Positions 1-14,100 of a stretch of 64,000 nt of DNA are shown here, piece by piece (position 1 is the stretch's first letter; each line of letters begins with the position of its first letter). A model generated the notes under the pieces. That model was not told the origin of the DNA. It ran no database searches and saw only the letters and a list, made by a program, of their open reading frames with translations. Position numbers and translations under genes: made by a program. This DNA is from Sanderia malayensis (Eukaryota; Cnidaria; Scyphozoa; Semaeostomeae; Pelagiidae): assembly GCA_013076295.1 (NCBI GenBank), contig RQOL01000517.1:124001-188000 (forward strand), in the 5' to 3' direction.

Positions 1-2197
1 TCATCCCCACAATTTACACATGAATCCACGCAAAAACGGTAAAAACAGATAAAAGAGATCATATTCATTCCCACAATTTACACTAATGAAAAGTGACATT
101 CATTCCCACAATTTAGACTGATGAAAGTTGACATTGATTCCCACAATTTACACATTGTTTCACGTAAAAAGAACTAAAAAAAAATATAGCATTCTTTCCC
201 ACAAATTACACTAATGAACAGTAACATTGATTTCCACACATTACAGTAATGAAAAAAAATTCATTCCCACAATTTACACACGAATCCACGCAAAAACGGC
301 AAAAAGAGATAAAAATATGACTTTCATTCCCACAATTTGCAGTAATGAAAAATAACGTTCATCCCCACAATTTACACATGAATCCACACAAAGACGGTAA
401 AAACAGATAAAGAAGATAATATTCGTTCCCACAATTTATACTAATGAAAAGTGCCATTCATTCCCACAATTTACACATTATTCCACGTAAAAGGAGCTAA
501 AAAGTATATAGCATTCTTTCCCACAATTTACACCAATGAAAAGTAACCATGATTCACATAAATTACAGTAATGAAAAAAATTCCTTCCCGCAATTTCCAC
601 ACGAATCAACGTAAGAACAGTTAAAACTAAACAATAATAGAGGATTCATTCCCACAATTTGCAAAAATGATAAATAACCTTCATCCCCACAATTTACACG
701 TGAATCCACGCAAAAACGGTAAAAACAGGTAAAAAAGATAATATTCATTCCCACAATTTGCACTAATCAAAAGAAACATTCATTCCCACAATTTGCAGTA
801 ATGAAAAAAAACCTTCATCCCCACAATTTACACATAAATACACGCAAAAACGGTAAAAACAGATAAAAGAGATAATATTCATTCCCACAATTTATACTAA
901 TGAAAAGTGATATTCATTCACACAATTTACACTAATGAAAAGTGACATTCATTCCCACAATTTAGACTGATGAAAGTTGACATTGATTGCCACAACTTAC
1001 ACACGAATCAACATAAATACACTTAAAACTAATAAAAATTTAAAGTTCATTCCCACAATTTACACTAATGAAAAGTAACCATGATTCACATAAAATACAG
1101 TAATGAAAAAAAAATTCCTTCCCACAATTTACACACGAATCAACGTAAGAACAGTTAAAACTAAACAAGAATGGAGGATTCATTCCCACAATTTGCAGCA
1201 GTGATAAATAACCTTCATCCCCACAATTTACACATGAATCCACGCAAAAACGGTAAAAACAGATAAAAGAGATAATATTCATTCCCACAATTTACACTAA
1301 TGAAAAGTGACATTCATTCCCACAATTTGCAGTAATGAAAAGTGACATTCATTCCCACAATTCACACATTATTCCACGTAAAAGGAGCTAAAAAGTATAT
1401 AGCATTCTTTCCCACAATTTACACTAATTAAAAGTAACCATGATTCACATAAATTACAGTAATGAAAAAAATTCCTTCCCGCAATTTACACACGAATCAA
1501 CGTAAGAACAGCTAAAGCTAAACAATAACAGAGGATTCATTCCTGCAATTTGCAGCAATGATAAATAACCTTCATCCCCACAATTTACACATGAATCCAC
1601 GCGAAAACGGTAAAAACAGATAAAAGAGATCATATTCATTCCCACAATTTACACTAATGAAAAGTGACATTCATTCCCACAATTTAGACTGATGAAAATT
1701 GACATTGATTCCCACAATTTACACATTGTTTCACGTAAAAAGAACTAAAAAAAAATATAGCATTCTTTCCCACAAATTACACTAATGAACAGTAACATTG
1801 ATTTCCACACATTACAGTAATGAAAAAAAATTCATTCCCACAATTTACACACGAATCCACGCAAAAACGGCAAAAAGAGATAAAAATATGACTTTCATTC
1901 CCACAATTTGCAGTAATGAAAAATAACGTTCATCCCCACAATTTACACATGAATCCACACAAAGACGGTAAAAACAGATAAAGAAGATAATATTCGTTCC
2001 CACAATTTATACTAATGAAAAGTGCCATTCATTCCCACAATTTACACTAATGAAAAGTGCCATTCATTCCCACAATTTACACATTATTCCACGTAAAAGG
2101 AGCTAAAAAGTATATAGCATTCTTTCCCACAATTTACACCAATGAAAAGTAACCATGATTCACATAAATTACAGTAATGAAAAAAATTCCTTCCCGC
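1..2197. repeat. 1571-bp higher-order repeat (left domain)
   Basis: Position 1 recurs at 1572, and the match runs to about 590/2197 with one extra 35-bp A unit in the second copy near 2041. The phase from about 500 to 1571 recurs at about 4224-5295 (offset 3724). It is followed directly by a new full copy at 5296-6866 and a partial copy from 6867. The repeat is therefore present in two complete and several partial copies. Confidence 0.8.
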
Positions 2198-3470
2198 AAT
2201 TTACACACGAATCAACGTAAGAACAGCTAAAGCTAAACAATAACAGAGGATTCATTCCTGCAATTTGCAGCAATGATAAATAACCTTCATCCCCACAATT
2301 TACACATGAATCCACGCAAAAACGGTAAAAACAGATAAAAGAGATAATATTCATTCCCACAATTTACACTAATGAAAAGTGACATTCATTCCCACAATTT
2401 AGACTGATGAAAGTTGACATTGATTCCCACAATTTACACATTGTTTCACGTAAAAAGAGCTAAAAAAAAATATAGCATTCTTTCCCACAAATTACACTAA
2501 TGAACAGTAACATTGATTTCCACACATTACAGTAATGAAAAAAAATTCATTCCCACAATTTACACACGAATCCACGCAAAAACGGCAAAAAGAGATAAAA
2601 ATATGACTTTCATTCCCACAATTTGCAGTAATGAAAAATAACCTTCATCCCCACAATTTGCACATGTGTCCACGCAAAAATGGGAAAAACAGACAAAGAA
2701 GATAATATTCATTCCCACAATTTACACTAATGAAAAGTGACATTCATTCCCACAATTTACACATTATTCCACCTAAAAGGAGCTAAAAAGTATATAGCAT
2801 TCTTTCCCACAATTTACACTAATGAAAAGTAACCATGATTCACATAAATTACAGTAATGAAAAAAATTCCTTCCCGCAATTTACACACGAATCAACGTAA
2901 GAACAGCTAAAGCTAAACAATAATAGAGGATTCATTCCTGCAATTTGCAGTAATGAAAAATAACCTACATTCCCACACTTTACACATGAATCCACGCAAA
3001 AACGGTAAAAACAGGTAAAAAAGATAATATTCATTCCCACAATTTGCACTAATCAAAAGAAACATTCATTCCCAAAATTTGCAGTAATGAAAAATAACCT
3101 TCATCCCCACAATTTACACATAAATACCCGCAAAAACGGTAAAAACAGATAAAAGAGATAATATTCATTCCCACAATTTACACTAATGAAAAGTGACATT
3201 CATTCCCACAATTTACACATTATTCCACGTAAAAGAAGCTAAAAAGTATATAGCATTCTTTCCCACAATTTACACTAATGAAAAGTAACCATGATTCACA
3301 TAAATTACAGTAATGAAAAAAATTCCTTCCCGCAATTTACACACGAATCAACGTAAGAACAGCTAAAGCTAAACAATAATAGAGGATTCATTCCTGCAAT
3401 TTGCAGTAATGAAAAATAACCTACATTCCCACACTTTACACATGAATCCACGCAAAAACGGTAAAAACAG
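1..3470. repeat. 3.47-kb duplicated block, copy 1
   Basis: This segment is almost base-for-base the same as 5296-8764. Private variants such as ATTCACACAATTT near 915 and ACTAATTAAAAG near 1425 are shared by both copies. The only difference I noticed is one missing C in the second copy near 7133 (TTCATTCCACAATTT against TTCATTCCCACAATTT). The copies diverge near 3470, inside a C unit. The left end lies outside the window. Confidence 0.9.
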
Positions 3471-4340
3471 ATAAAAGAGATAATATTCATTCCCACAATT
3501 TACACTAATGAAAAGTGACATTCATTCCCACAATTTGCAGTAATGAAAAATAACGTTCATCCCCACAATTTACACATGAATCCACACAAAGACGGTAAAA
3601 ACAGATAAAGAAGATAATATTCGTTCCCACAATTTATACTAATGAAAAGTGCCATTCATTCCCACAATTTACACTAATGAAAAGTGCCATTCATTCCCAC
3701 AATTTACACATTATTCCACGTAAAAGGAGCTAAAAAGTATATAGCATTCTTTCCCACAATTTACACCAATGAAAAGTAACCATGATTCACATAAATTACA
3801 GTAATGAAAAAAATTCCTTCCCGCAATTTACACACGAATCAACGTAAGAACAGCTAAAGCTAAACAATAATAGAGGATTCATTCCTGCAATTTGCAGTAA
3901 TGAAAAATAACCTACATTCCCACACTTTACACATGAATCCACGCAAAAACGGTAAAAACAGATAAAAGAGATAATATTCATTCCCACAATTTACACTAAT
4001 GAAAAGTGACATTCATTCCCACAATTTGCAGTAATGAAAAATAACGTTCATCCCCACAATTTACACATGAATCCACACAAAGACGGTAAAAACAGATAAA
4101 GAAGATAATATTCGTTCCCACAATTTATACTAATGAAAAGTGCCATTCATTCCCACAATTTACACTAATGAAAAGTGCCATTCATTCCCACAATTTACAC
4201 ATTATTCCACGTAAAAGGAGCTAAAAAGTATATAGCATTCTTTCCCACAATTTACACCAATGAAAAGTAACCATGATTCACATAAATTACAGTAATGAAA
4301 AAAATTCCTTCCCGCAATTTACACACGAATCAACGTAAGA
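3290..4340. repeat. 491-bp tandem duplication
   Basis: Two successive 491-bp periods (about 3290-3780 and 3781-4271) are followed by the start of a third, which breaks off near 4340 where D changes from GCTAAAGCTAAAC to GTTAAAACTAAAC. Each period holds E-F-G-D-B-C plus A and B-C-A-A units. A related 456-bp spacing occurs at 2849-3305 and 8143-8599; it has one fewer 35-bp unit. Confidence 0.85.
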
Positions 4341-5295
4341 ACAGTTAAAACTAAACAATAATAGAGGATTCATTCTTACAATTTGCAGCAATGATAAATA
4401 ACCTTCATCCCCACAATTTACACGTGAATCCACGCAAAAACGGTAAAAACAGGTAAAAAAGGTAATATTCATTCCCACAATTTGCACTAATCAAAAGAAA
4501 TATTCATTCCCACAATTTGCAGTAATGAAAAAAAACCTTCATCCCCACAATTTACACATAAATACACGCAAAAAAGGTAAAAACAGATAAAAGAGATAAT
4601 ATTCATTCCCACAATTTATACTAATGAAAAGTGATATTCATTCCCACAATTTACACTAATGAAAAGTGACATTCATTCCCACAATTTAGACTGATGAAAG
4701 TTGACATTGATTGCCACAACTTACACACGAATCAACATAAATACACTTAAAACTAATAAAAATTTAAAGTTCATTCCCACAATTTACACTAATGAAAAGT
4801 AACCATGATTCACATAAAATACAGTAATGAAAAAAAAATTCCTTCCCACAATTTACACACGAATCAACGTAAGAACAGTTAAAACTAAACAAGAATAGAG
4901 GATTCATTCCCACAATTTGCAGCAGTGATAAATAACCTTCATCCCCACAATTTACACATGAATCCACGCAAAAACGGTAAAAACAGATAAAAGAGATAAT
5001 ATTCATTCCCACAATTTACACTAATGAAAAGTGACATTCATTCCCACAATTTGCAGTAATGAAAAGTGACATTCATTCCCACAATTTACACATTATTCCA
5101 CGTAAAAGGAGCTAAAAAGTATATAGCATTCTTTCCCACAATTTACACTAATGAAAAGTAACCATGATTCACATAAATTACAGTAATGAAAAAAATTCCT
5201 TCCCGCAATTTACACACGAATCAACGTAAGAACAGCTAAAGCTAAACAATAACAAAGGATTCATTCCTGCAATTTGCAGCAATGATAAATAACCT

Positions 5296-8200
5296 TCATC
5301 CCCACAATTTACACATGAATCCACGCAAAAACGGTAAAAACAGATAAAAGAGATCATATTCATTCCCACAATTTACACTAATGAAAAGTGACATTCATTC
5401 CCACAATTTAGACTGATGAAAGTTGACATTGATTCCCACAATTTACACATTGTTTCACGTAAAAAGAACTAAAAAAAAATATAGCATTCTTTCCCACAAA
5501 TTACACTAATGAACAGTAACATTGATTTCCACACATTACAGTAATGAAAAAAAATTCATTCCCACAATTTACACACGAATCCACGCAAAAACGGCAAAAA
5601 GAGATAAAAATATGACTTTCATTCCCACAATTTGCAGTAATGAAAAATAACGTTCATCCCCACAATTTACACATGAATCCACACAAAGACGGTAAAAACA
5701 GATAAAGAAGATAATATTCGTTCCCACAATTTATACTAATGAAAAGTGCCATTCATTCCCACAATTTACACATTATTCCACGTAAAAGGAGCTAAAAAGT
5801 ATATAGCATTCTTTCCCACAATTTACACCAATGAAAAGTAACCATGATTCACATAAATTACAGTAATGAAAAAAATTCCTTCCCGCAATTTCCACACGAA
5901 TCAACGTAAGAACAGTTAAAACTAAACAATAATAGAGGATTCATTCCCACAATTTGCAAAAATGATAAATAACCTTCATCCCCACAATTTACACGTGAAT
6001 CCACGCAAAAACGGTAAAAACAGGTAAAAAAGATAATATTCATTCCCACAATTTGCACTAATCAAAAGAAACATTCATTCCCACAATTTGCAGTAATGAA
6101 AAAAAACCTTCATCCCCACAATTTACACATAAATACACGCAAAAACGGTAAAAACAGATAAAAGAGATAATATTCATTCCCACAATTTATACTAATGAAA
6201 AGTGATATTCATTCACACAATTTACACTAATGAAAAGTGACATTCATTCCCACAATTTAGACTGATGAAAGTTGACATTGATTGCCACAACTTACACACG
6301 AATCAACATAAATACACTTAAAACTAATAAAAATTTAAAGTTCATTCCCACAATTTACACTAATGAAAAGTAACCATGATTCACATAAAATACAGTAATG
6401 AAAAAAAAATTCCTTCCCACAATTTACACACGAATCAACGTAAGAACAGTTAAAACTAAACAAGAATGGAGGATTCATTCCCACAATTTGCAGCAGTGAT
6501 AAATAACCTTCATCCCCACAATTTACACATGAATCCACGCAAAAACGGTAAAAACAGATAAAAGAGATAATATTCATTCCCACAATTTACACTAATGAAA
6601 AGTGACATTCATTCCCACAATTTGCAGTAATGAAAAGTGACATTCATTCCCACAATTCACACATTATTCCACGTAAAAGGAGCTAAAAAGTATATAGCAT
6701 TCTTTCCCACAATTTACACTAATTAAAAGTAACCATGATTCACATAAATTACAGTAATGAAAAAAATTCCTTCCCGCAATTTACACACGAATCAACGTAA
6801 GAACAGCTAAAGCTAAACAATAACAGAGGATTCATTCCTGCAATTTGCAGCAATGATAAATAACCTTCATCCCCACAATTTACACATGAATCCACGCGAA
6901 AACGGTAAAAACAGATAAAAGAGATCATATTCATTCCCACAATTTACACTAATGAAAAGTGACATTCATTCCCACAATTTAGACTGATGAAAATTGACAT
7001 TGATTCCCACAATTTACACATTGTTTCACGTAAAAAGAACTAAAAAAAAATATAGCATTCTTTCCCACAAATTACACTAATGAACAGTAACATTGATTTC
7101 CACACATTACAGTAATGAAAAAAAATTCATTCCACAATTTACACACGAATCCACGCAAAAACGGCAAAAAGAGATAAAAATATGACTTTCATTCCCACAA
7201 TTTGCAGTAATGAAAAATAACGTTCATCCCCACAATTTACACATGAATCCACACAAAGACGGTAAAAACAGATAAAGAAGATAATATTCGTTCCCACAAT
7301 TTATACTAATGAAAAGTGCCATTCATTCCCACAATTTACACTAATGAAAAGTGCCATTCATTCCCACAATTTACACATTATTCCACGTAAAAGGAGCTAA
7401 AAAGTATATAGCATTCTTTCCCACAATTTACACCAATGAAAAGTAACCATGATTCACATAAATTACAGTAATGAAAAAAATTCCTTCCCGCAATTTACAC
7501 ACGAATCAACGTAAGAACAGCTAAAGCTAAACAATAACAGAGGATTCATTCCTGCAATTTGCAGCAATGATAAATAACCTTCATCCCCACAATTTACACA
7601 TGAATCCACGCAAAAACGGTAAAAACAGATAAAAGAGATAATATTCATTCCCACAATTTACACTAATGAAAAGTGACATTCATTCCCACAATTTAGACTG
7701 ATGAAAGTTGACATTGATTCCCACAATTTACACATTGTTTCACGTAAAAAGAGCTAAAAAAAAATATAGCATTCTTTCCCACAAATTACACTAATGAACA
7801 GTAACATTGATTTCCACACATTACAGTAATGAAAAAAAATTCATTCCCACAATTTACACACGAATCCACGCAAAAACGGCAAAAAGAGATAAAAATATGA
7901 CTTTCATTCCCACAATTTGCAGTAATGAAAAATAACCTTCATCCCCACAATTTGCACATGTGTCCACGCAAAAATGGGAAAAACAGACAAAGAAGATAAT
8001 ATTCATTCCCACAATTTACACTAATGAAAAGTGACATTCATTCCCACAATTTACACATTATTCCACCTAAAAGGAGCTAAAAAGTATATAGCATTCTTTC
8101 CCACAATTTACACTAATGAAAAGTAACCATGATTCACATAAATTACAGTAATGAAAAAAATTCCTTCCCGCAATTTACACACGAATCAACGTAAGAACAG

Positions 8201-8764
8201 CTAAAGCTAAACAATAATAGAGGATTCATTCCTGCAATTTGCAGTAATGAAAAATAACCTACATTCCCACACTTTACACATGAATCCACGCAAAAACGGT
8301 AAAAACAGGTAAAAAAGATAATATTCATTCCCACAATTTGCACTAATCAAAAGAAACATTCATTCCCAAAATTTGCAGTAATGAAAAATAACCTTCATCC
8401 CCACAATTTACACATAAATACCCGCAAAAACGGTAAAAACAGATAAAAGAGATAATATTCATTCCCACAATTTACACTAATGAAAAGTGACATTCATTCC
8501 CACAATTTACACATTATTCCACGTAAAAGAAGCTAAAAAGTATATAGCATTCTTTCCCACAATTTACACTAATGAAAAGTAACCATGATTCACATAAATT
8601 ACAGTAATGAAAAAAATTCCTTCCCGCAATTTACACACGAATCAACGTAAGAACAGCTAAAGCTAAACAATAATAGAGGATTCATTCCTGCAATTTGCAG
8701 TAATGAAAAATAACCTACATTCCCACACTTTACACATGAATCCACGCAAAAACGGTAAAAACAG
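5296..8764. repeat. 3.47-kb duplicated block, copy 2
   Basis: It matches 1-3470 at an offset of 5295 bp, falling to 5294 bp after a one-base deletion near 7133. Just past the end, this copy has the CAGGTAAAAAAGATAAT tail and an A variant ending AATCAAAAGAAACATTC. Copy 1 instead has CAGATAAAAGAGATAAT and a standard A. Confidence 0.9.
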
Positions 8765-11187
8765 GTAAAAAAGATAATATTCATTCCCACAATTTGCACT
8801 AATCAAAAGAAACATTCATTCCCACAATTTGCAGTAATGAAAAATAACCTTCATCCCCACAATTTACACATAAATACACGCAAAAACGGTGAAAACAGAT
8901 AAAAGAGATAATATTCATTCCCACAATTTACACTAATGAAAAGTGACATTCATTCCCACAATTTACACTAATGAAAAGTGACATTCATTCCCACAATTTA
9001 CACTCATGAAAGTTGACATTGGTTGCCACAACTTACACACGAATCAACATAAATACACTTAAAAGTAATAAAAATTTAAAGTTCATTCCCACAATTTACA
9101 CTAATGAAAAGTAACCACGATTCACATAAATTACAGTAAGGAAAAAAAAATTCATTCCCACAATTTACACACGAATCAACGTAAGAACAGTTAAAACTAA
9201 ACAATAATAGAGGATTCATTCCCACAATTTGCAGCAATGATAAATAACCTTCATCCCCACAATTTACACATGAATCCACGCAAAAACGGTAAAAACAGAT
9301 AAAAGAGATAATATTCATTCCCACAATTTACACTAATGAAAAGTGACATTCATTCCCACAATTTGCAGTAATGAAAAATAACCTTCATCTCCACAATTTA
9401 CACATGAATCCACGCAAAAACGGTAAAAAGAGATAAAAAAGATAATATTCATTCCCACAATTTACCCTAATGAAAAGTGACATTCATTCCCACAATTTAG
9501 ACTGATGAAAGTTGACATTGATTCCCACAATTTACACATTGTTTCACGTAAAAAGAGCTAAAAAAAAATATAGCATTCTTTCCCACAAATTACACTAATG
9601 AACAGTAACATTGAATTCCACACATTACAGTAATGAAAAAAAATTCATTCCCACAATTTACACACGAATCCACGCAAAAACGGCAAAAAGAGATAAAAAT
9701 ATGACTTTCATTCCCACAATTTGCAGTAATGAAAAATAACCTTCATCCCCACAATTTGCACATGTGTCCACGCAAAAATGGGAAAAACAGACAAAGAAGA
9801 TAATATTCATTCCCACAATTTACACTAATGAAAAGTGACATTCATTCCCACAATTTACACATTATTCCACGTAAAAGGAGCTAAAAAGTATATAGCATTC
9901 TTTCCCACAATTTACACTAATGAAAAGTAACCATGATTCACATAAATTACAGTAATGAAAAAAAATCCTTCCCCCAATTTACACACGAATCAACGTAAGA
10001 ACAGCTAAAGCTAAACAATAATAGAGGATTCATTCCTGCAATTTGCAGTAATGAAAAATAACCTACATTCCCACACTTTACACATGAATCCACGCAAAAA
10101 CGGTAAAAACAGGTAAAAAAGATAATATTCATTCCTACAATTTGCACTAATCAAAAGAAACATTCATTCCCACAATTTGCAGTAATGAAAAATAACCTTC
10201 ATCCCCACAATTTACACATAAATACACGCAAAAACGGTAAAAACAGATAAAAGAGATAATATTCATTCCCACAATTTACACTAATGGAAAGTGACATTCA
10301 TTCCCACAATTTACACTAATGAAAAGTGACATTCATTCCCACAATTTACACTCATGAAAGTTGACATTGATTGCCACAACTTACACACGAATCAACATAA
10401 ATACACTTAAAACTATTAAAAATTTAAAGTTCATTCCCACAATTTACACTAATGAAAAGTAACCACGATTCACATAAATTACAGTAATGAAAAAAAAATT
10501 CCTTCCCACAATTTACACACGAATCAACGTAAGAACAGTTAAAACTAAACAATAATAGAGGATTCATTCCCACAATTTGCAGCAATGATAAATAACCTTC
10601 ATCCCCACAATTTACACATGAATCCACGCAAAAACGGTAAAAACAGATAAAAGAGATCATATTCATTCCCACAATTTACACTAATGAAAAGTGACATTCA
10701 TTCCCACAATTTGCAGTAATGAAAAATAACCTTCATCCCCACAATTTACACATGAATCCACACAAAGACGGTAAAAACAGATAAAGAAGATAATATTCGT
10801 TCCCACAATTTATACTAATGAAAAGTGCCATTCATTCCCACAATTTACACTAATGAAACGTGCCATTCATTCCCACAATTTACACTAATGAAAAGTGACA
10901 TTCATTCCGACAATTTAGACTGATGAAAGTTGACATTGATTGCCACAACTTACACACGAATCAACATAAATACACTTAAAACAAATAAAAATTTAAAGTT
11001 CATTCCCACAATTTACACTAATGAAAGGTGACATTCATTCCCACAATTTACACATTATTCCTCGTAAAAGGAGCTAAAAAGTATATAGCATTCTTTCCCA
11101 CAATTTACGCTAATGAAAAGTAACCATGATTCACATAAATTACAGTAATGAAAAAAAAATCCTTCCCACAATTTACACACGAATCAA

Positions 11188-14100
11188 CGTAAGAACAGCT
11201 AAAACTAAACAACAATAGAGGATACATTCCCACAATTTGCAGTAATGAAAAATAACCTTCATCCCCACAATTTACACATGAATCCACGCAAAAACGGGAA
11301 AAACAGATAAAAAAGATAATATTCATTCCCACAATTTACACTAATGAAAAATAACCTTCATTCCCACAATTTACACTAATGGAAGGTGACATTCATTTCC
11401 ACAATTTAGACTTTTGAGAAATGACATTGATTTCCACAATTTACACATTATTCCACGTAAAAACAGCTAAAAAGCATATAGCATTCTTTCCCACAATTTC
11501 CACTAATAAAAAGTAACCATGATTCACATAAATTACAGTGATGAAAAAAAATTCCTTCCCACAATTTACACACGAATTCACGCAAAAACGGCAAAAACAG
11601 ATAAAAAAGATAATATTCATTCCCACAATTTACACTAATGAAAAGTGACATTCATTCCCACAATTTACAGTAATAAAAATAAGATTAATCCCACAACTAC
11701 ACATGAATCCATGCAAAAACGGTAAAAACAGATAAAGAAGATAATATTCATTCAAACAATTTACACTAATGAAAAGTGACATTTATTCCCACAATTTAGA
11801 CTGACGAAAGTTGACATTGATTGCCACAACTTACACACGAATCAACAAAAATACACTTAAAACTAATAAAAATTTAAAGTTCATTCCCACACATTACACT
11901 AATGAATAGTAACCATGATTGACATAAATTACAATAATGAAAAAAATTCCTTCCCGCAATTTACACACGAATCAACGTAAGAACAGCTAAAACTAATCAA
12001 TAATAGAGCATTCATTCCCACAATTTGCAGTAATGAAAAATAAATTTCATCCCCACAATTTACACATGAATCCACGCAAAAACGGTAAAAAGAGATAAAA
12101 AAGATAATATTCATTCCCACAATTTACACTAATGAAAAGTGACATTCATTCCCACAATTTTGACTGATGAAAGTTGACATTGATTCCCACAATTTACAGT
12201 AATGAAAAATAACATTCAGTCTCACAATTTACACATGAATCCACGCAAAAACAGCAAAAACAAGTAAAAAAAAACATTCAATCCCACAATTTGCACTAAT
12301 GAAAAGTGACATTCATTCCCACAATCTAGACTGATGAAAGTTAACATTCATTCCCACAACTTACATACAAATCAACATAAATACACCTAAAACAAATAAA
12401 CATATAAAATTCATTCCCACAATTTACACTAATGAAAAGTAACCATGATTCACATAAATTACAGTAATGAAAAAAAATTCCATCCCACAATTTACACATG
12501 AATCAACGTAAGAACAGCTAAAACTAAACAATAATAGAGGATTCATTACCGCAATTTGCAGTAATGAAAAATAACCTTCATCCCCACAATTTACACATGA
12601 ATCCACGCAAAAACGGTAAAAACAGATAAAAAAGATAATATTCATTCCCTCAATTTACACTAATGAAAAACAACCTTCATTCCCACAATTTACACTAATG
12701 AAAGGTGACATTCATTCCCACAATTTAGACTGTTGAGAAATGACATTGATTCCCACAATTTACACATTATTCCACGTAAAAAGAGCTAAAGAGTATATAG
12801 CATTCTTTCCCACAATTTACACTAATGAAAAGTAACCATGATTCACATAAATGACAGTAATGAAAAAAAATTCATTCCCACAATTTACATACGAATCAAC
12901 GTAAGAACAGCTAAAACTAATCAATAATAGAGGATTCATTCCCGCAATTTGCAGTAATGAAAAATAACCTTCATCCCCACAATTTACACATGAATCCACG
13001 CAAAAACGGTAAAAACAGATAAAAAGATAATATTCATTCCCACAATTTGCACTAATGAAAAGAAACATCCATTCCCACAATTTGCAGTATTGAAAAATAA
13101 CCTTCATCCCCACAATTTACACATGAATCCACGTAAGAACAGCTAAAACTAAACAATAATAGAGGATTCCTTCCCGCAATTTGCAGTAATGAAAAATAAC
13201 CTTCATCCCCACAATTTACACATGAATCCACGCAAAAACGGGAAAAACGGATAAAAAAGATAATATTCATTCCCACAATTTACACTAATGAAAAATAACC
13301 TTCATTCCCACAATTTACACTAATGAAAGGTGACATTCATTTCCACAATTTAGACTTTTGAGAAATGACATTGATTCCCACAATTTACACATTATTCCAA
13401 ATAAAAAGAGCTAAAAAGTATATAGCATTTTTTCCCACAATTTACACTCATGAAAAGTAACCATGATTCACATAAATGACAGCAATGAAAAGAAATTCCT
13501 TCCCACAATTTACACACGAATCAACGTATAAACAGCTAAAACTAAACAATAATAGAGGATTGATTCCCGCAATTTGCAGTAATGATAAATAACCTTCATC
13601 CCCATAATTTACACATGAATCAACGGAAAAACGGTAAAAAGAGATAAAAAAGATAATATTCATTCCCACAATTTGCACTAAGGAAAAGAAACATTCATTC
13701 TCACAATTTGCAGCAATGAAAAATAACCTTCATCCCCACAATTTACACATGAATCCACGTAAGAACAGCTAAAACTAAACAACAATAGAGGATTCATTCC
13801 CACAAAATGCAGTAATGAAAAATAACCTTCATCCCCACAATTTACACATGAATCCACGCAAAAACGGGAAAAACAGATAAAAAAGATAATATTCATTCCC
13901 ACAATTTACACTAATGAAAAATAACCTTCATTCCCACAATTTACACATGAACCCACGCAAAAACGGTAAAAACAGATAAAAAAGATTATATTCATTCCCA
14001 CAATTTGCACTAATGAAAAGAAACATCCATTCCCACAATTTGCAGTAATGAAAAAAAATTCCTTCCCACAATTTACACACGAATCAACGTATAAACAGAT

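Larger units (their letters stand above)
1..11187. repeat. Left domain of the array
   Basis: This domain differs from the rest by characteristic unit variants: AAAGGAGCTAAAAAG in E, ACAGGTAAAAAAG in C, GCTAAAGCTAAACAA in D and TTGTTTCACG in an E-like unit. It contains the 1571-bp higher-order repeat, a 491-bp tandem, and the 3.47-kb duplication described separately. From 8764 to 11187 it continues with the same unit variants arranged in a less regular order. Confidence 0.8.
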
